A stretch of 7,934 nt of DNA from contig DATAXP010000036.1 of assembly GCA_036272935.1 (NCBI GenBank), positions 1-7,934 on the forward strand, written 5' to 3'. The stretch comes from DATAXP01 sp036272935. GTDB taxonomy: Bacteria > Planctomycetota > Planctomycetia > Pirellulales > PNKZ01. Positions 1 to 7,792 of this stretch are shown here, piece after piece (position 1 is the first letter of the stretch; each line of letters begins with the position of its first letter). A program made the position numbers and the translations under genes. Below the pieces are notes generated by a model. That model saw only the letters and a program-made list of their open reading frames with translations, was not told where the DNA came from and made no database searches.

Positions 1-70
1 TCGTCCATCGTGCGTATCACCATAGCCTACCGAGCCCGCGCCAGCCAATTCGTCTGGCTGTCGGCGTACG

Positions 71-1378
71 ATGCGAAACGTGCTGCTGCGGATCACGGCG
101 TCGGCGTTCAACGACCGTGGTCCGCTCTTCAGGGAACAGGCACTGGCGGCGATCCACCAGGGGATGCGCGGCGGCGATTCGATCACGCTCTCGTTGCTTC
201 GCGAAGAGGGAACGGTTTGCGCAGCGTCCGAGGTACCCGCGGGACTGCGGCAGTTCGTCACGACACAGCTGCTGGCCCAGTACCCTTCCACAAGAATCGA
301 ACGGATCGCGGAACGTTCGGCAGATCATGCGAGCTGGTCCGCGGAGCTGACGCTTCGCCCGGGTATCTTCCCGCTCAAGCGTCATCCCCAGTTCGCCGAT
401 CAGGCGACGCAGTCGACGGCCGATCCCCTCTCCGGCATTCTCTCGACTTTGGCCGGCGGCGAACGCGATCCCCTGTCGCCTCGTGTAGACCTTGTCCTCC
501 GCCCCGCGCCCCATCGCAGTGTTCGGCGCGCACAGCGAGTGCTGCACAATCTCCTGCGGCCACGCCTGGCAGGGGATCACCGTCGGCGTGAACGCTACCT
601 CCGCTTTGCGCTCTCCGATCGCTGGTACCTGCGTGCCGTGGCGCGGTGTATTGCGCGCGCCGCGGGCAGCGTGCCGGCAGGGCAGCGGGATCCGGCTCCT
701 GCCGGTCGCGCGCATGATCGCGAGACAGCGCTCCAGTCCGCGCACGATAAGCTTCGCCATCGGCTCTTCGAGGTGCGGCTGCGATTATCGGTTCGGGCTC
801 CGGCCGAGCACGAAGATCGGGCGCTAGCCAAGCTCAAGGAACTTGCCGGCGCACTTGGGGCCTTCACCGAGCCGGATCAGGCCGCGTGGCACCTCGTCTC
901 ACTTGAACGAGGGGATAAACGGCAACGAAGGAAGGGCTTTCTGTTGTCGACCGAGGAACTGGCGACGCTCTGGCACTTGCCGGTGTTCTCGATCCAGGTG
1001 CCGACATTGAACGTGGCGCCGTATCGGCAGCTGGAACCGCCGATCGGCTTGCCCGATCCGCGGCGTGAGCAGGGGATTGTGACGCTGGGGCGGACGAATT
1101 TCCGCGATCACCATCGGCCCTTTGGCATGCGCCGCGATGATCGAAGACGTCATCTTTATATTGTCGGCAAAACCGGTATGGGCAAAAGCACGCTTCTGTT
1201 GAACATGCTCGCCGACGACATCGCAGCCGGCAGGGGCTGCTGCCTCGTCGATCCGCACGGCCCATTTGGCGGAGGCGCTACTCGCGAAGGTGCCGAGCAA
1301 GCGGACGAACGACGTGGTGTACTTCGACGCCGGAGACCAGAACCACCCGCTCGCTTTCAATCCGCTGGCCGATTGTGA
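71..1378 (+). CDS. HerA/VirD4-like DNA-transfer ATPase, N-terminal part (frame broken near 1262)
   Basis: First part of a FtsK/HerA/VirD4-type P-loop ATPase that probably moves DNA, of the family annotated as type IV secretory system conjugative DNA transfer protein. ATG at 71 is the only start after the in-frame stop at 23-25; no clear Shine-Dalgarno precedes it. Residues 1 to about 340 match, from memory, the family's N-terminal region, with blocks such as GLRQFVTTQLLAQYP, FPLKRHPQF, GFLLSTEELATLWHLP and RQLEPPIGLP. Walker A is GKTGMGKST at residues 366-374, and the DPHG strand lies at 394-397. True coding ends about 1261. The 38 residues after DPHG are an Arg/Gly-rich out-of-frame tail, while the expected continuation lies in the frame of 1266-2339. 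Skipping one C at 1262 joins the halves as DPHG-HLAEALLAKVP, giving about 755 residues. No transmembrane segment is visible at the N-terminus, unlike classical VirD4/TraD coupling proteins, so a soluble HerA-like role is possible. Confidence 0.85.
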   Translation: MRNVLLRITASAFNDRGPLFREQALAAIHQGMRGGDSITLSLLREEGTVCAASEVPAGLRQFVTTQLLAQYPSTRIERIAERSADHASWSAELTLRPGIFPLKRHPQFADQATQSTADPLSGILSTLAGGERDPLSPRVDLVLRPAPHRSVRRAQRVLHNLLRPRLAGDHRRRERYLRFALSDRWYLRAVARCIARAAGSVPAGQRDPAPAGRAHDRETALQSAHDKLRHRLFEVRLRLSVRAPAEHEDRALAKLKELAGALGAFTEPDQAAWHLVSLERGDKRQRRKGFLLSTEELATLWHLPVFSIQVPTLNVAPYRQLEPPIGLPDPRREQGIVTLGRTNFRDHHRPFGMRRDDRRRHLYIVGKTGMGKSTLLLNMLADDIAAGRGCCLVDPHGPFGGGATREGAEQADERRGVLRRRRPEPPARFQSAGRL

Positions 1379-2339
1379 TTCCCGCTCGCGGCCGCTTGTC
1401 ACCTCCGGCATCCTCACGGCGTTCAAGAAAATCTGGGGCGACTTCTTCGGCCCGCGGATGGAGCACATCTTCCGCAACTGCCTGCTGGCACTCTTGGAAA
1501 CGCCCGACGCGTCGCTCGTCTCTCTGGTACAGCTTCTCGGCGACGGCGCGTACCGTCGTTCGATTGTTCAACGCATCCGCGATCCAGTCGTGCGCTCGTT
1601 CTGGCTCAACGAGTTCGCGGGCATGCCCCAAAAACTCCAGGCCGAAGCCATCGCGCCGATCCAGAACAAGGTCGGCCAATTCGTGTCGAGCCCACTGCTA
1701 CGCCACATTCTCGGCCAGCCCCGTTCGACGATCGACTTGCGACAGATCATGGACCGCGGGCAGGTGCTGGTCGTGAACCTCAGCAAGGGAAGAGTGGGGG
1801 AGGATGCGTCGTCGCTCCTCGGGTCGCTGCTGATCACTTCGTTGCAACTGGCGGCCATGAGCCGGGCCGACGTGCGCGAGGACCAGCGTCCCGACTTCCA
1901 CCTCTACGTCGACGAGTTTCAGCACTTCGCGACGGAGTCGTTCGCCATCGTGTTGAGTGAAGCCCGCAAGTATCGGCTCTCGCTCACGCTGGCCAACCAG
2001 TACCTCGCGCAGTTGGACGAGGCCACCGCCGCGGCCGTGTTCGGCAACGCGGGATCGCTCGTGTCGTTCCAGGTAGGAGCGGACGATGCCGAGGCGCTCT
2101 CGGCGCAGCTTGGCGACGCCGTCACGCCGCAAGACCTGCAAGCGCTGCCCAAGTACGAGGCCTATGCGCGACTATTGATCGACGGCCTGCCGAGCCGGGC
2201 CTTCTCACTTTGCACGTTGCCACCGTCTCAGGAACTCGCCGCGTCGCGCAGCGACGTCATTCGGCGCGTGTCACGCCGCCGCTACAGTCGACCGGTTGCC
2301 AAGGTGGCGAAAGCAATCGAGCACGCCTTCAACGTCTAG
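1266..2339 (+). CDS. HerA/VirD4-like DNA-transfer ATPase, C-terminal part
   Basis: Second part of the split ATPase. The TTG at 1266 is merely where this frame becomes open and is probably not a real start; coding should continue from residue 397 of the upstream part. Family landmarks in order are RTNDVVYFDAGDQNHPLAFNPL, the Walker B strand FHLYVDEFQHF with Asp-Glu at 1911-1916 (residues 614-615 of the joined protein), the sensor-like strand LSLTLANQYLAQLD with Gln at 1998-2000 (residue 643), and the C-terminal block YARLLIDGLPSRAFSLCTLPP typical of this family. The TraM-recognition/TraD C-terminal-type domain is therefore present, and the joined protein has all the usual ATPase motifs. Stop TAG at 2337-2339 is followed by a terminator-like hairpin. 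No relaxase or mating-pair gene is in view, so conjugation itself cannot be claimed. Confidence 0.87.
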   Translation: MAEALLAKVPSKRTNDVVYFDAGDQNHPLAFNPLADCDSRSRPLVTSGILTAFKKIWGDFFGPRMEHIFRNCLLALLETPDASLVSLVQLLGDGAYRRSIVQRIRDPVVRSFWLNEFAGMPQKLQAEAIAPIQNKVGQFVSSPLLRHILGQPRSTIDLRQIMDRGQVLVVNLSKGRVGEDASSLLGSLLITSLQLAAMSRADVREDQRPDFHLYVDEFQHFATESFAIVLSEARKYRLSLTLANQYLAQLDEATAAAVFGNAGSLVSFQVGADDAEALSAQLGDAVTPQDLQALPKYEAYARLLIDGLPSRAFSLCTLPPSQELAASRSDVIRRVSRRRYSRPVAKVAKAIEHAFNV

Positions 2340-2387
2340 CCCGTTTCATTCCGCGACCGCGCAGCAGGGGAGTAGCCTCCGCCACCA

Positions 2388-2414
2388 GCGAAGGCACGTT
2401 GCTTTCGCGTTTTT
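2388..2414 (+). terminator. Probable intrinsic terminator after the ATPase gene
   Basis: Arms GCGAAGGC (2388-2395) and GCTTTCGC (2401-2408) form an 8-bp stem with one G-T wobble around the 5-base loop ACGTT. A run of five T follows at 2410-2414. It starts about 50 bases after the ATPase stop codon and ends about 35 bases before the DUF932 start. It should end the ATPase transcript, or partly attenuate read-through into the next gene. Confidence 0.6.
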
Positions 2415-2435
2415 GGGTTCTTTTCCCCATCGCTT

Positions 2436-2451
2436 GGAGAATGTTGTCATG
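2436..2451 (+). promoter_or_regulatory. Ribosome binding site deciding the DUF932 start
   Basis: GGAG at 2436-2439 lies nine bases before the ATG at 2449. The peptide from that ATG, MATSTLMNHRGAREVSRTEL, looks like the N-terminus normally found on short DUF932 proteins. This favours 2449 over any start in the frame that becomes open later (GTG at 2565). Confidence 0.6.
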
Positions 2452-3227
2452 GCTACGTCAACGCTTATGAATCATCGTGGTGCGCGCGAGGTTTCGCGGA
2501 CAGAGTTAGTCGGCATCGAGCCGCCGCCGCCGACCAAGACCTGTACCCGATCGCACATCGCTCAGTGCTCGACTCGGTTTGGTCGACGCTCGAAGGAGCC
2601 GGCTTCCAAATCCGCCAAAGCCGGCTGTCTCTGTCGCACGCCGACGCGCGGTTCTTCGGGACGCTCGACCTCGCGACGTCGGTTCGTGACGGTGTGTCGC
2701 TGGCGGTCGGCATCCGCAACTCGACTGATCAGAGCTTTCCGATCGGGTTTTGTTGCGGACAGCGCGTGTTTGTTTGCGACAATCTGGCCTTCACGTCCGA
2801 GATTGTGGTGAGCAAGAAGCACACACGCTTCGGCCAGGAACGGTACCTCGAAGGTTTGGCCCGCGCCGTCGGGTCGCTCAACCAATACCGCGAGTCGGCC
2901 GCTTGCTGGATCAATCAGTTGCAAGGCTACGACTTGAGCGAGGATGCCGCGAACTCCTACCTGCTGCGTGCTTACGAGCAGGGGATCGTCGGCTTGAGGC
3001 TGTTGCCGCTCGTGATCCAGGAGTGGCGCAATCCCAAGTTCGAGGAGTATCGGACTCGCACGGCGTACTCGCTCTTCAACTGTTTTACGACCGTGCTGGG
3101 GCAGTCGCGGCAGGCCAACTACCCGGCCGAATCGGCGCTCTCGATAATGCGGCTGAGCAAGCTGCTCTCGCCGCCGATCGATGTGACGTCGCGACCGGTC
3201 GAGGACGAGACCGCGACCGCAGCCTGA
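2449..3227 (+). CDS. DUF932 (phage/plasmid-related) protein, one-base frame break near 2540
   Basis: DUF932 proteins are found on phages, plasmids and integrative elements; their biochemical role is not established. The N-terminus (2449 to about 2540) reads HRGAREVSRTELVGIEPPPPTK in one frame. The rest, from about 2541 to the TGA at 3225-3227, is in another frame and begins LYPIAHRSVLDSVW. One missing base around 2539-2540 would restore one protein of about 259 residues, KTLYPIAH across the joint. Family hallmarks in the second part are GQRVFVCDNLAF (Cys-Asp-Asn at 2775-2783), SKKHTRFGQERYLEGLARAVGSL and the helical block LLRAYEQGIVGLRLLPLVIQEW. A caller that ignores the frame break would start at GTG 2565 and lose about 39 residues. 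The tail is short and acidic. The gene lies between two terminators and so is probably its own transcription unit or a weakly coupled one. Confidence 0.8.
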
Positions 3228-3245
3228 GCGGTGCGGGAACCCGCC

Positions 3246-3263
3246 GGATCGGTTCACCGATCC
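3246..3263. repeat. Perfect 8-bp inverted repeat next to the terminator
   Basis: GGATCGGT (3246-3253) and ACCGATCC (3256-3263) are exact reverse complements separated by two bases. The repeat lies between the DUF932 stop codon and the strong terminator. It may be a second RNA hairpin or a protein-binding dyad. A two-base loop is tight for an RNA hairpin, so a real stem would open one or two pairs. Confidence 0.5.
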
Positions 3264-3265
3264 AC

Positions 3266-3292
3266 AACGCCCTTCTTCGGAAGGGCGTTTTT
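3266..3292 (+). terminator. Strong intrinsic terminator with cUUCGg tetraloop
   Basis: AACGCCCTTC (3266-3275) and GAAGGGCGTT (3280-3289) form a perfect 10-bp stem. It is closed by the very stable C(TTCG)G tetraloop and runs into five T residues at 3288-3292. It lies 39 bases after the DUF932 stop and should end that transcript. The large STAND gene downstream therefore needs its own promoter. Confidence 0.93.
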
Positions 3293-3513
3293 CGACGGAG
3301 CACCCGCCGATTATCAGATGCAGTCGGTCAATGTGACCGAGGACGCTTCCACGCCATAGCTCTATGCGGTCGGCGGATGAGGTAACCCCGTTACGACGCC
3401 GTATGGAAGCTAGCGTTTCAATGGGCTGCCAGCTTACGTAAAATGGTTCGCCCCCAACATCAGGACCGTCCACAAGGCAACTGCTGGGGCGCGGCAATTG
3501 AAAGAGGTGGTAG
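3293..3513 (+). promoter_or_regulatory. Leader region of the STAND gene with palindromes, weak promoter candidate and strong RBS
   Basis: No coding signal is seen here. Small dyads are CGGTCA-ATG-TGACCG (3325-3339), CATAG-CT-CTATG (3355-3366), GTAAC-CCC-GTTAC (3382-3394), an imperfect AAGCTAGC/GCCAGCTT pair (3407-3414, 3428-3435) and TTACGTAA (3434-3441). TAAAAT at 3439-3444 matches five of six bases of a -10 element, with a poor -35 (TTTCAA, 3416-3421) at 17-base spacing. AAAGAGGTGG at 3501-3510 is a strong Shine-Dalgarno sequence directly before the ATG at 3514. The RBS is convincing; the promoter is a guess. The dyads could bind a regulator or be chance. Confidence 0.4.
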
Positions 3514-6500
3514 ATGCCTGGTGCAGAGAGTCTCGGAGGATTGGTCTATCAGCAACGCTACGTTCACTTTCGTGTACTTGGCCAAGTTGCGCTGAAGGCG
3601 GCCGGAACTACGAACGGCGCTGTCTACGTGGTTAGGTTTTCGGTCGAAGGTTGGAGCGGTGATGCAGGCCCGGTTTGGGACATCATCTTCGAGTTTTCCG
3701 ATGGCGCGCTGGAGCTGCATGAATGCAAGGACACGGCCATCACGAAAGAAGATCGGCTCATCTTCTACGATCGACTGCGCCGGCAGATTGCCTCCGGCAC
3801 ACCCGCTGAAAAGATTCGCCCCGTATGGGTCACGGACCCCGACAAGCAAACCCCGAATGCCTTGAATTACCTGGAGGGAATCGCCCGCACCATTGGCACA
3901 GTGGACCTGAGCCAGCTGGCGGCGGAATCCCCCCTTCGCATGAATTCCACGGCCGACGCTATTCGGGAAGCAATACATCGTCTATGTCACTACACACCAG
4001 AAGATGAATCACCGAGCGACGGCGACCAGGACGCCCAAGCCAAGCCGAAGCAGCCCAAGCAGGGCTGGCCCCGTCCCTGCACCTTCGCAGAAGCCATGGC
4101 CGTCCTCAAAAATGTGCGTATCGTGCGACAACGTTTCGGTGAACTCGACCAATCGATCCACCTTCTGAGCGCTGGTGTCTTCACGAGCGGAACACCGGAC
4201 TCCGTGCAGACGTTCGTCACCGGCGTCCTCACCGAGCGTGTCGTCAAAGACGGCCAGGCCACGTTCACTGTCGACGAGTTTCTGCAGGCCGTCGGCACGA
4301 CAACCCTCGAACAGCGTCTGAGTGGCCTGCTGAGCGACCTGATGGTCTGCTCAGCCGCCTCCGGCCTGCGACCCCATGTCCGCCGCATCGTCTGGCGGAA
4401 TTTGGAGGGCGCTCCGGTCACCGGGTGGACGCTCGCGGAGCGCATTCCCGACTACCAAGCCGGCCGTTCGGGTTGTTTGCTGGCCGACATGGGCAACGGC
4501 AAAACCGTGGCCAGCCAATTATCCTTCGAGCTTCAAGCGGCACAGAACCACCCCAGCCGCACGCTGCGTGTGGAAGTTCGCAGCCTCGATGAACCTCACC
4601 TCGATGCGCTGTTGCGGCTGGTCTGCATGCTCTGTGGTGTGGGGAGCACCTGGCTGGCAATTGACGGGTTAGACGAGGCACCGCAGCGAATGCGCGAGCA
4701 ATGGATTCGCGTCCTCGGCGCCCTGGTTGCACTCCCCAACCTCACCCTGCTGGTGACGGTGCGCCGCGAAGTGTTCACGGCGCAGGAGTGGCTGGCCGAT
4801 GCCGTCGCTGCGCTGCCCAGACTGCCGTTGCAGCCCCTCGCGACCCAGCAAGTGCAGCAATCATTTGCGGCAGTGGGTCTGCCCGTCCCCAGTAACGGAC
4901 GCCTGGTGGAAGTGCTCCGCAATCCCTTCTTGCTGTCACTGTATGCCGACATCATCACGCCCGCCGAGATGCCGCTGGCCGAGAGCGGCGAGGTGACCGC
5001 CTTTCGCGTGCTCGACGAGTTCTGGCAAAGGCGTGTCCGCGGCGTCAGTGTGGGGCAGCGGGCGGTGGGCGACAGCGAACTGTCGCAAGAACCCAAACGC
5101 CAAGCCGCCGTTTTCCTGGGTACGCAATCTCTGGCAGGGACGCTGGTCATCGAACGCACTGGCTTGGACGCGAACGTGGAAAAAGGAATCGAAATGCTGC
5201 TCCGCGAAGGGGTGCTCCGCCCGCAAGGGGCAGCCGCCGTGACTTGGGCTCATGAATGGCTGCGTGAGTACGCGCTCCTCGAAACCCTCATCGCGCGGCT
5301 CGACACGGTCTCGCCAGTCTCACTCGCCAAGATCATCCATCAATCCTGCACCACGGACCACGTGGCGCGGGTGGCCGCCGCGGCCGGCCTCAAATGGATC
5401 GTGGCCCATCCCGCTGTCGGATCCCCGCAGGACTATCTCGCGGCGCTGGCGCAACATCAGGCGGGGCTCGCGCGGGAGGCGTTGATTGTGCTCTTGGAAG
5501 GATCGCCGATTCCCGGGATCTTGGCTCAGCTCTCAGACGAATTGCTGGCCGAGGCCTTGACACTGGCCGTCAGCCTCCGCGTTCCGCACTGGGGTGAGCA
5601 AGTGGCCGCGCTCGATGAAGCGAGATTCTTTGGGCCCGTCGGTGATCGACTCCATGCGATCGGCGTGGAGTACGAACTGAAGATCGCGCCGGGCGCCGGC
5701 CAGCCATCCTTGGACACCGTCCGTCGTTTGACGGCGCGAGATCTCAAACGCTGGCAGGCAGAACGCGCCTCCTACCTCAAAACCGTGGCGCCGCTGCTCG
5801 AAAACATTATCGCCACCGCGGCCTACGGCGAGCCCCACGTCGATGAGTGGCTGATTCGGCTGGGCGGGGTTTCTGACCAATGCTTTTTTGGACAAATCCG
5901 CGACGCCATCACCGGCCTCATTGCGGTGGGCGCCTTCGATATGGCCCATGACGTCTACCGCACCACACTGGGGTTGGCCAACACCCAGCGCGGCGAACTG
6001 ATCGCGGACGCCCTAGTAGCACGCCGATTCTCCTACGAGCGCGACCTGATCAATCTTCTCCACACTCCCAGCCTGCTGCAGCGCGGCGATACCTGGGGTG
6101 GTACCGCGATCGAGCTGCTCGCACGGCTCGTCGAAGCGAAGCAACGCAGCAGTTGGCCGTCGACGCGTCGCTTTGCCAAGGCGCTCGGGGTTCAACTCGA
6201 CGACGGCGGTGAGTTTGTACCCAACCATGACGAAGAACCGCGGGTGACGACGCTGGACAACCACGATGACGAACATCCGCTCGTCCGCACTCGTCTGGCG
6301 ATCGAGCAGACTTTGAGCGAACTAGCCGCGGAGGCTGACGGCAGCGCGTTTCAGGTCCTGGCCGATCGGGCCGTCGAAACGAAGTTCGCGGCCGTCATCG
6401 CCATCCCGCTATTGGTGCTGTACGACGCGGCCACCAAACCTGGCGCTGCGCGCGCTTGGCACGAAGCGGAGATTGTGCGGCTGCTGGCCAGCCCACAGGT

Positions 6501-7782
6501 GATGGAACTTGCCTCCCTGCAAGATGTGCGGCGGCTGTTGCGGCGGCAACTGCCAACAACGCTCGCTGGCGAAGCCAAGGCGCAACTCGCCGACGCCATT
6601 CGACAAGCCGGCTTACCTGCCGCGGTGCAAATTCGAGAGTTGTCCGATCTTGGCGCTTGGCAGGTGCTGACTCCCGAGGAACAGGAGCAGCTGGCCCGTG
6701 CCGCCGAAACCGAAGATTTGTGGGAACCGACCGATCCGCGGGCCGAGCCGCTATTTCACGTGGGGCCAATCCCGACCCAACCCCGTCGCGAATCGGGCTG
6801 GCCCTATGCAGAGGATGAAGAGCACATCCGCGTGCTGTACAACCTCGTGACCTCGTCCAAGACTGCGGAAGCGCCGAGCCCTGAGGAGCCAGAATTCGCG
6901 CGTCAAATTCAAGGCTTGAAGACGGTGCTGGCCCGACCCGAAGCCAAAACCGAACGCTGGCTCGGAACCATGCTCGGTTGGTGTAGTGAGCTGGTGCATT
7001 CGCTGCGACACTACGCTGAATCACTCCGCCCACCGAGCGAGCGGCTAACTCCTCAAACTTGGGAAGGACTCCTCAACACCCATGCTCCGTGGTGGCGCGA
7101 GATGGCGGAACTCGCGCTGAACACGTTGTCGGGACCTGTCCCGGAACACCATGTCGGCAAGACACTCGATCGCACGATGTCCTGGAGTTTTGGCGACCCG
7201 ATTCGATGTGCAGCCGATCTTTTGGACGCCGTCGTATCCATCGAACCCGTGTCACCGTTTGCGGAACTGCAGTCCCGGCTCGTCGCCACCGTCACGCAGC
7301 AGTGGAATGGTTGGCCTCCCTTCACCAAGGGCACCGTGCTGTCCAGTCTGCGGACGTGGTTGCGGCTGCCTTTCCTGCCCTGCGGGCGCTGCTCGCAGAG
7401 GTTGTGCAAGCGGAGGCCGATCCCGTCGTGGTCCGCTACGCCATCACGCCGCTGTTGCAACTGGCGCAGACGCAACCGGTCCCGGAACTGGAGGTACTCC
7501 TGGAACGGGCCAAGTCGGGCGGCCATGAGGAGTCGCTCGGACAAGTCGCGCAGTTCCTGGGCGCCGCGTACGTCCTGCAAACCGTCGAGTCCGAGCATTG
7601 TGGCGGCCCAGCGACCTCAACGCTGCTCGATAACGCGCTCTTATGGGAATGGCCAGACCGTCAGGCGCTCATGCAATTCCTGCACGGCCTGTTGTTCGGC
7701 GCGCGGGAAGCTCTGCAGCAGCTCGAGCCTGACGAGAAGGAACCAGGCTACGCCGCTTGGTTGCACTTGGTGGAACTCGTGA
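3514..7782 (+). CDS. Avs-like STAND (NACHT-type) NTPase with N-terminal Cap4/DUF4297-like nuclease; frame broken near 7350, IS-truncated
   Basis: Probable anti-phage sensor-effector: a STAND NTPase that would oligomerise on recognising a phage component and activate a DNA-cutting domain. Residues 1 to about 160 are a PD-(D/E)xK-type domain: the GLVYQQRYVHFRVLG start seen in DUF4297/Cap4-like proteins, then VWDIIFEF and ELHECKD, giving putative catalytic D56, E70 and K72. A charged Pro/Gln/Lys linker lies at about 162-184. The NTPase core has P-loop ADMGNGKT (324-331, with Ala for the usual first Gly), NACHT-style Walker B WLAIDGLDEA (380-389), sensor strand LLVTVRREVF, NPFLLSLY (470-477) and a winged-helix-like WAHEWLREYALLE. 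Residues after about 600 look helical, without an obvious repeat unit, as expected of a target-sensing arm. ATG 3514 has a strong RBS. True coding in this frame ends about 7349; the remaining residues to 7782 are Arg/Ser/Cys-rich out-of-frame sequence. Domain calls are by motif; the target is unknown. Confidence 0.82.
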   Translation: MPGAESLGGLVYQQRYVHFRVLGQVALKAAGTTNGAVYVVRFSVEGWSGDAGPVWDIIFEFSDGALELHECKDTAITKEDRLIFYDRLRRQIASGTPAEKIRPVWVTDPDKQTPNALNYLEGIARTIGTVDLSQLAAESPLRMNSTADAIREAIHRLCHYTPEDESPSDGDQDAQAKPKQPKQGWPRPCTFAEAMAVLKNVRIVRQRFGELDQSIHLLSAGVFTSGTPDSVQTFVTGVLTERVVKDGQATFTVDEFLQAVGTTTLEQRLSGLLSDLMVCSAASGLRPHVRRIVWRNLEGAPVTGWTLAERIPDYQAGRSGCLLADMGNGKTVASQLSFELQAAQNHPSRTLRVEVRSLDEPHLDALLRLVCMLCGVGSTWLAIDGLDEAPQRMREQWIRVLGALVALPNLTLLVTVRREVFTAQEWLADAVAALPRLPLQPLATQQVQQSFAAVGLPVPSNGRLVEVLRNPFLLSLYADIITPAEMPLAESGEVTAFRVLDEFWQRRVRGVSVGQRAVGDSELSQEPKRQAAVFLGTQSLAGTLVIERTGLDANVEKGIEMLLREGVLRPQGAAAVTWAHEWLREYALLETLIARLDTVSPVSLAKIIHQSCTTDHVARVAAAAGLKWIVAHPAVGSPQDYLAALAQHQAGLAREALIVLLEGSPIPGILAQLSDELLAEALTLAVSLRVPHWGEQVAALDEARFFGPVGDRLHAIGVEYELKIAPGAGQPSLDTVRRLTARDLKRWQAERASYLKTVAPLLENIIATAAYGEPHVDEWLIRLGGVSDQCFFGQIRDAITGLIAVGAFDMAHDVYRTTLGLANTQRGELIADALVARRFSYERDLINLLHTPSLLQRGDTWGGTAIELLARLVEAKQRSSWPSTRRFAKALGVQLDDGGEFVPNHDEEPRVTTLDNHDDEHPLVRTRLAIEQTLSELAAEADGSAFQVLADRAVETKFAAVIAIPLLVLYDAATKPGAARAWHEAEIVRLLASPQVMELASLQDVRRLLRRQLPTTLAGEAKAQLADAIRQAGLPAAVQIRELSDLGAWQVLTPEEQEQLARAAETEDLWEPTDPRAEPLFHVGPIPTQPRRESGWPYAEDEEHIRVLYNLVTSSKTAEAPSPEEPEFARQIQGLKTVLARPEAKTERWLGTMLGWCSELVHSLRHYAESLRPPSERLTPQTWEGLLNTHAPWWREMAELALNTLSGPVPEHHVGKTLDRTMSWSFGDPIRCAADLLDAVVSIEPVSPFAELQSRLVATVTQQWNGWPPFTKGTVLSSLRTWLRLPFLPCGRCSQRLCKRRPIPSWSATPSRRCCNWRRRNRSRNWRYSWNGPSRAAMRSRSDKSRSSWAPRTSCKPSSPSIVAAQRPQRCSITRSYGNGQTVRRSCNSCTACCSARGKLCSSSSLTRRNQATPLGCTWWNS

Positions 7783-7792
7783 GCGAAATTTG
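7350..7792 (+). pseudogene. C-terminal continuation of the STAND protein in the shifted frame, cut off by an IS
   Basis: From about 7350 the protein-like reading moves to another frame: ADVVAAAFPALRALLAEVV, then TPLLQLAQTQPVPELEVLLERA and HGLLFGAREALQQLEPDEKE. These are amphipathic helical segments like those before the break. One missing base around 7349 would join SSL to ADVV, making about 1426 native residues up to ..VSEIC at the IS boundary (7792/7793). Downstream this frame runs on antisense into the IS until a stop at 7878-7880; those last residues are not native. The true C-terminus must lie beyond the IS, outside this window, or be lost. Confidence 0.75.

Noticed and set aside
10..591. 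Open + frame overlapping the start of the ATPase gene
   Set aside because: The composition is out-of-frame-like (Arg/Ser/Pro), and the competing frame from 71 carries family-specific blocks. No gene is assigned to bases 1-70.
17..760. Long open frame of 247 codons on the - strand
   Set aside because: It is antisense to the ATPase gene, Arg-rich, lacks recognisable motifs, and is explained by high GC bias at codon third positions.
1255..1270. Programmed ribosomal frameshifting to join the ATPase halves
   Set aside because: No slippery heptamer or downstream pseudoknot is evident, and two other genes in the window show similar one-base breaks, so an indel is a simpler explanation.
2562..3497. 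Open frame of 311 codons on the - strand
   Set aside because: It lies antisense to the well-supported DUF932 gene and runs through its terminator. The product is Arg/Pro-rich without family motifs.
7350..7782. C-terminal tail of the STAND open frame after the break
   Set aside because: It is rich in Arg, Ser, Cys and Trp, unlike the rest of the protein; the alternative frame gives regular amphipathic helices, so this tail is a frameshift artefact.
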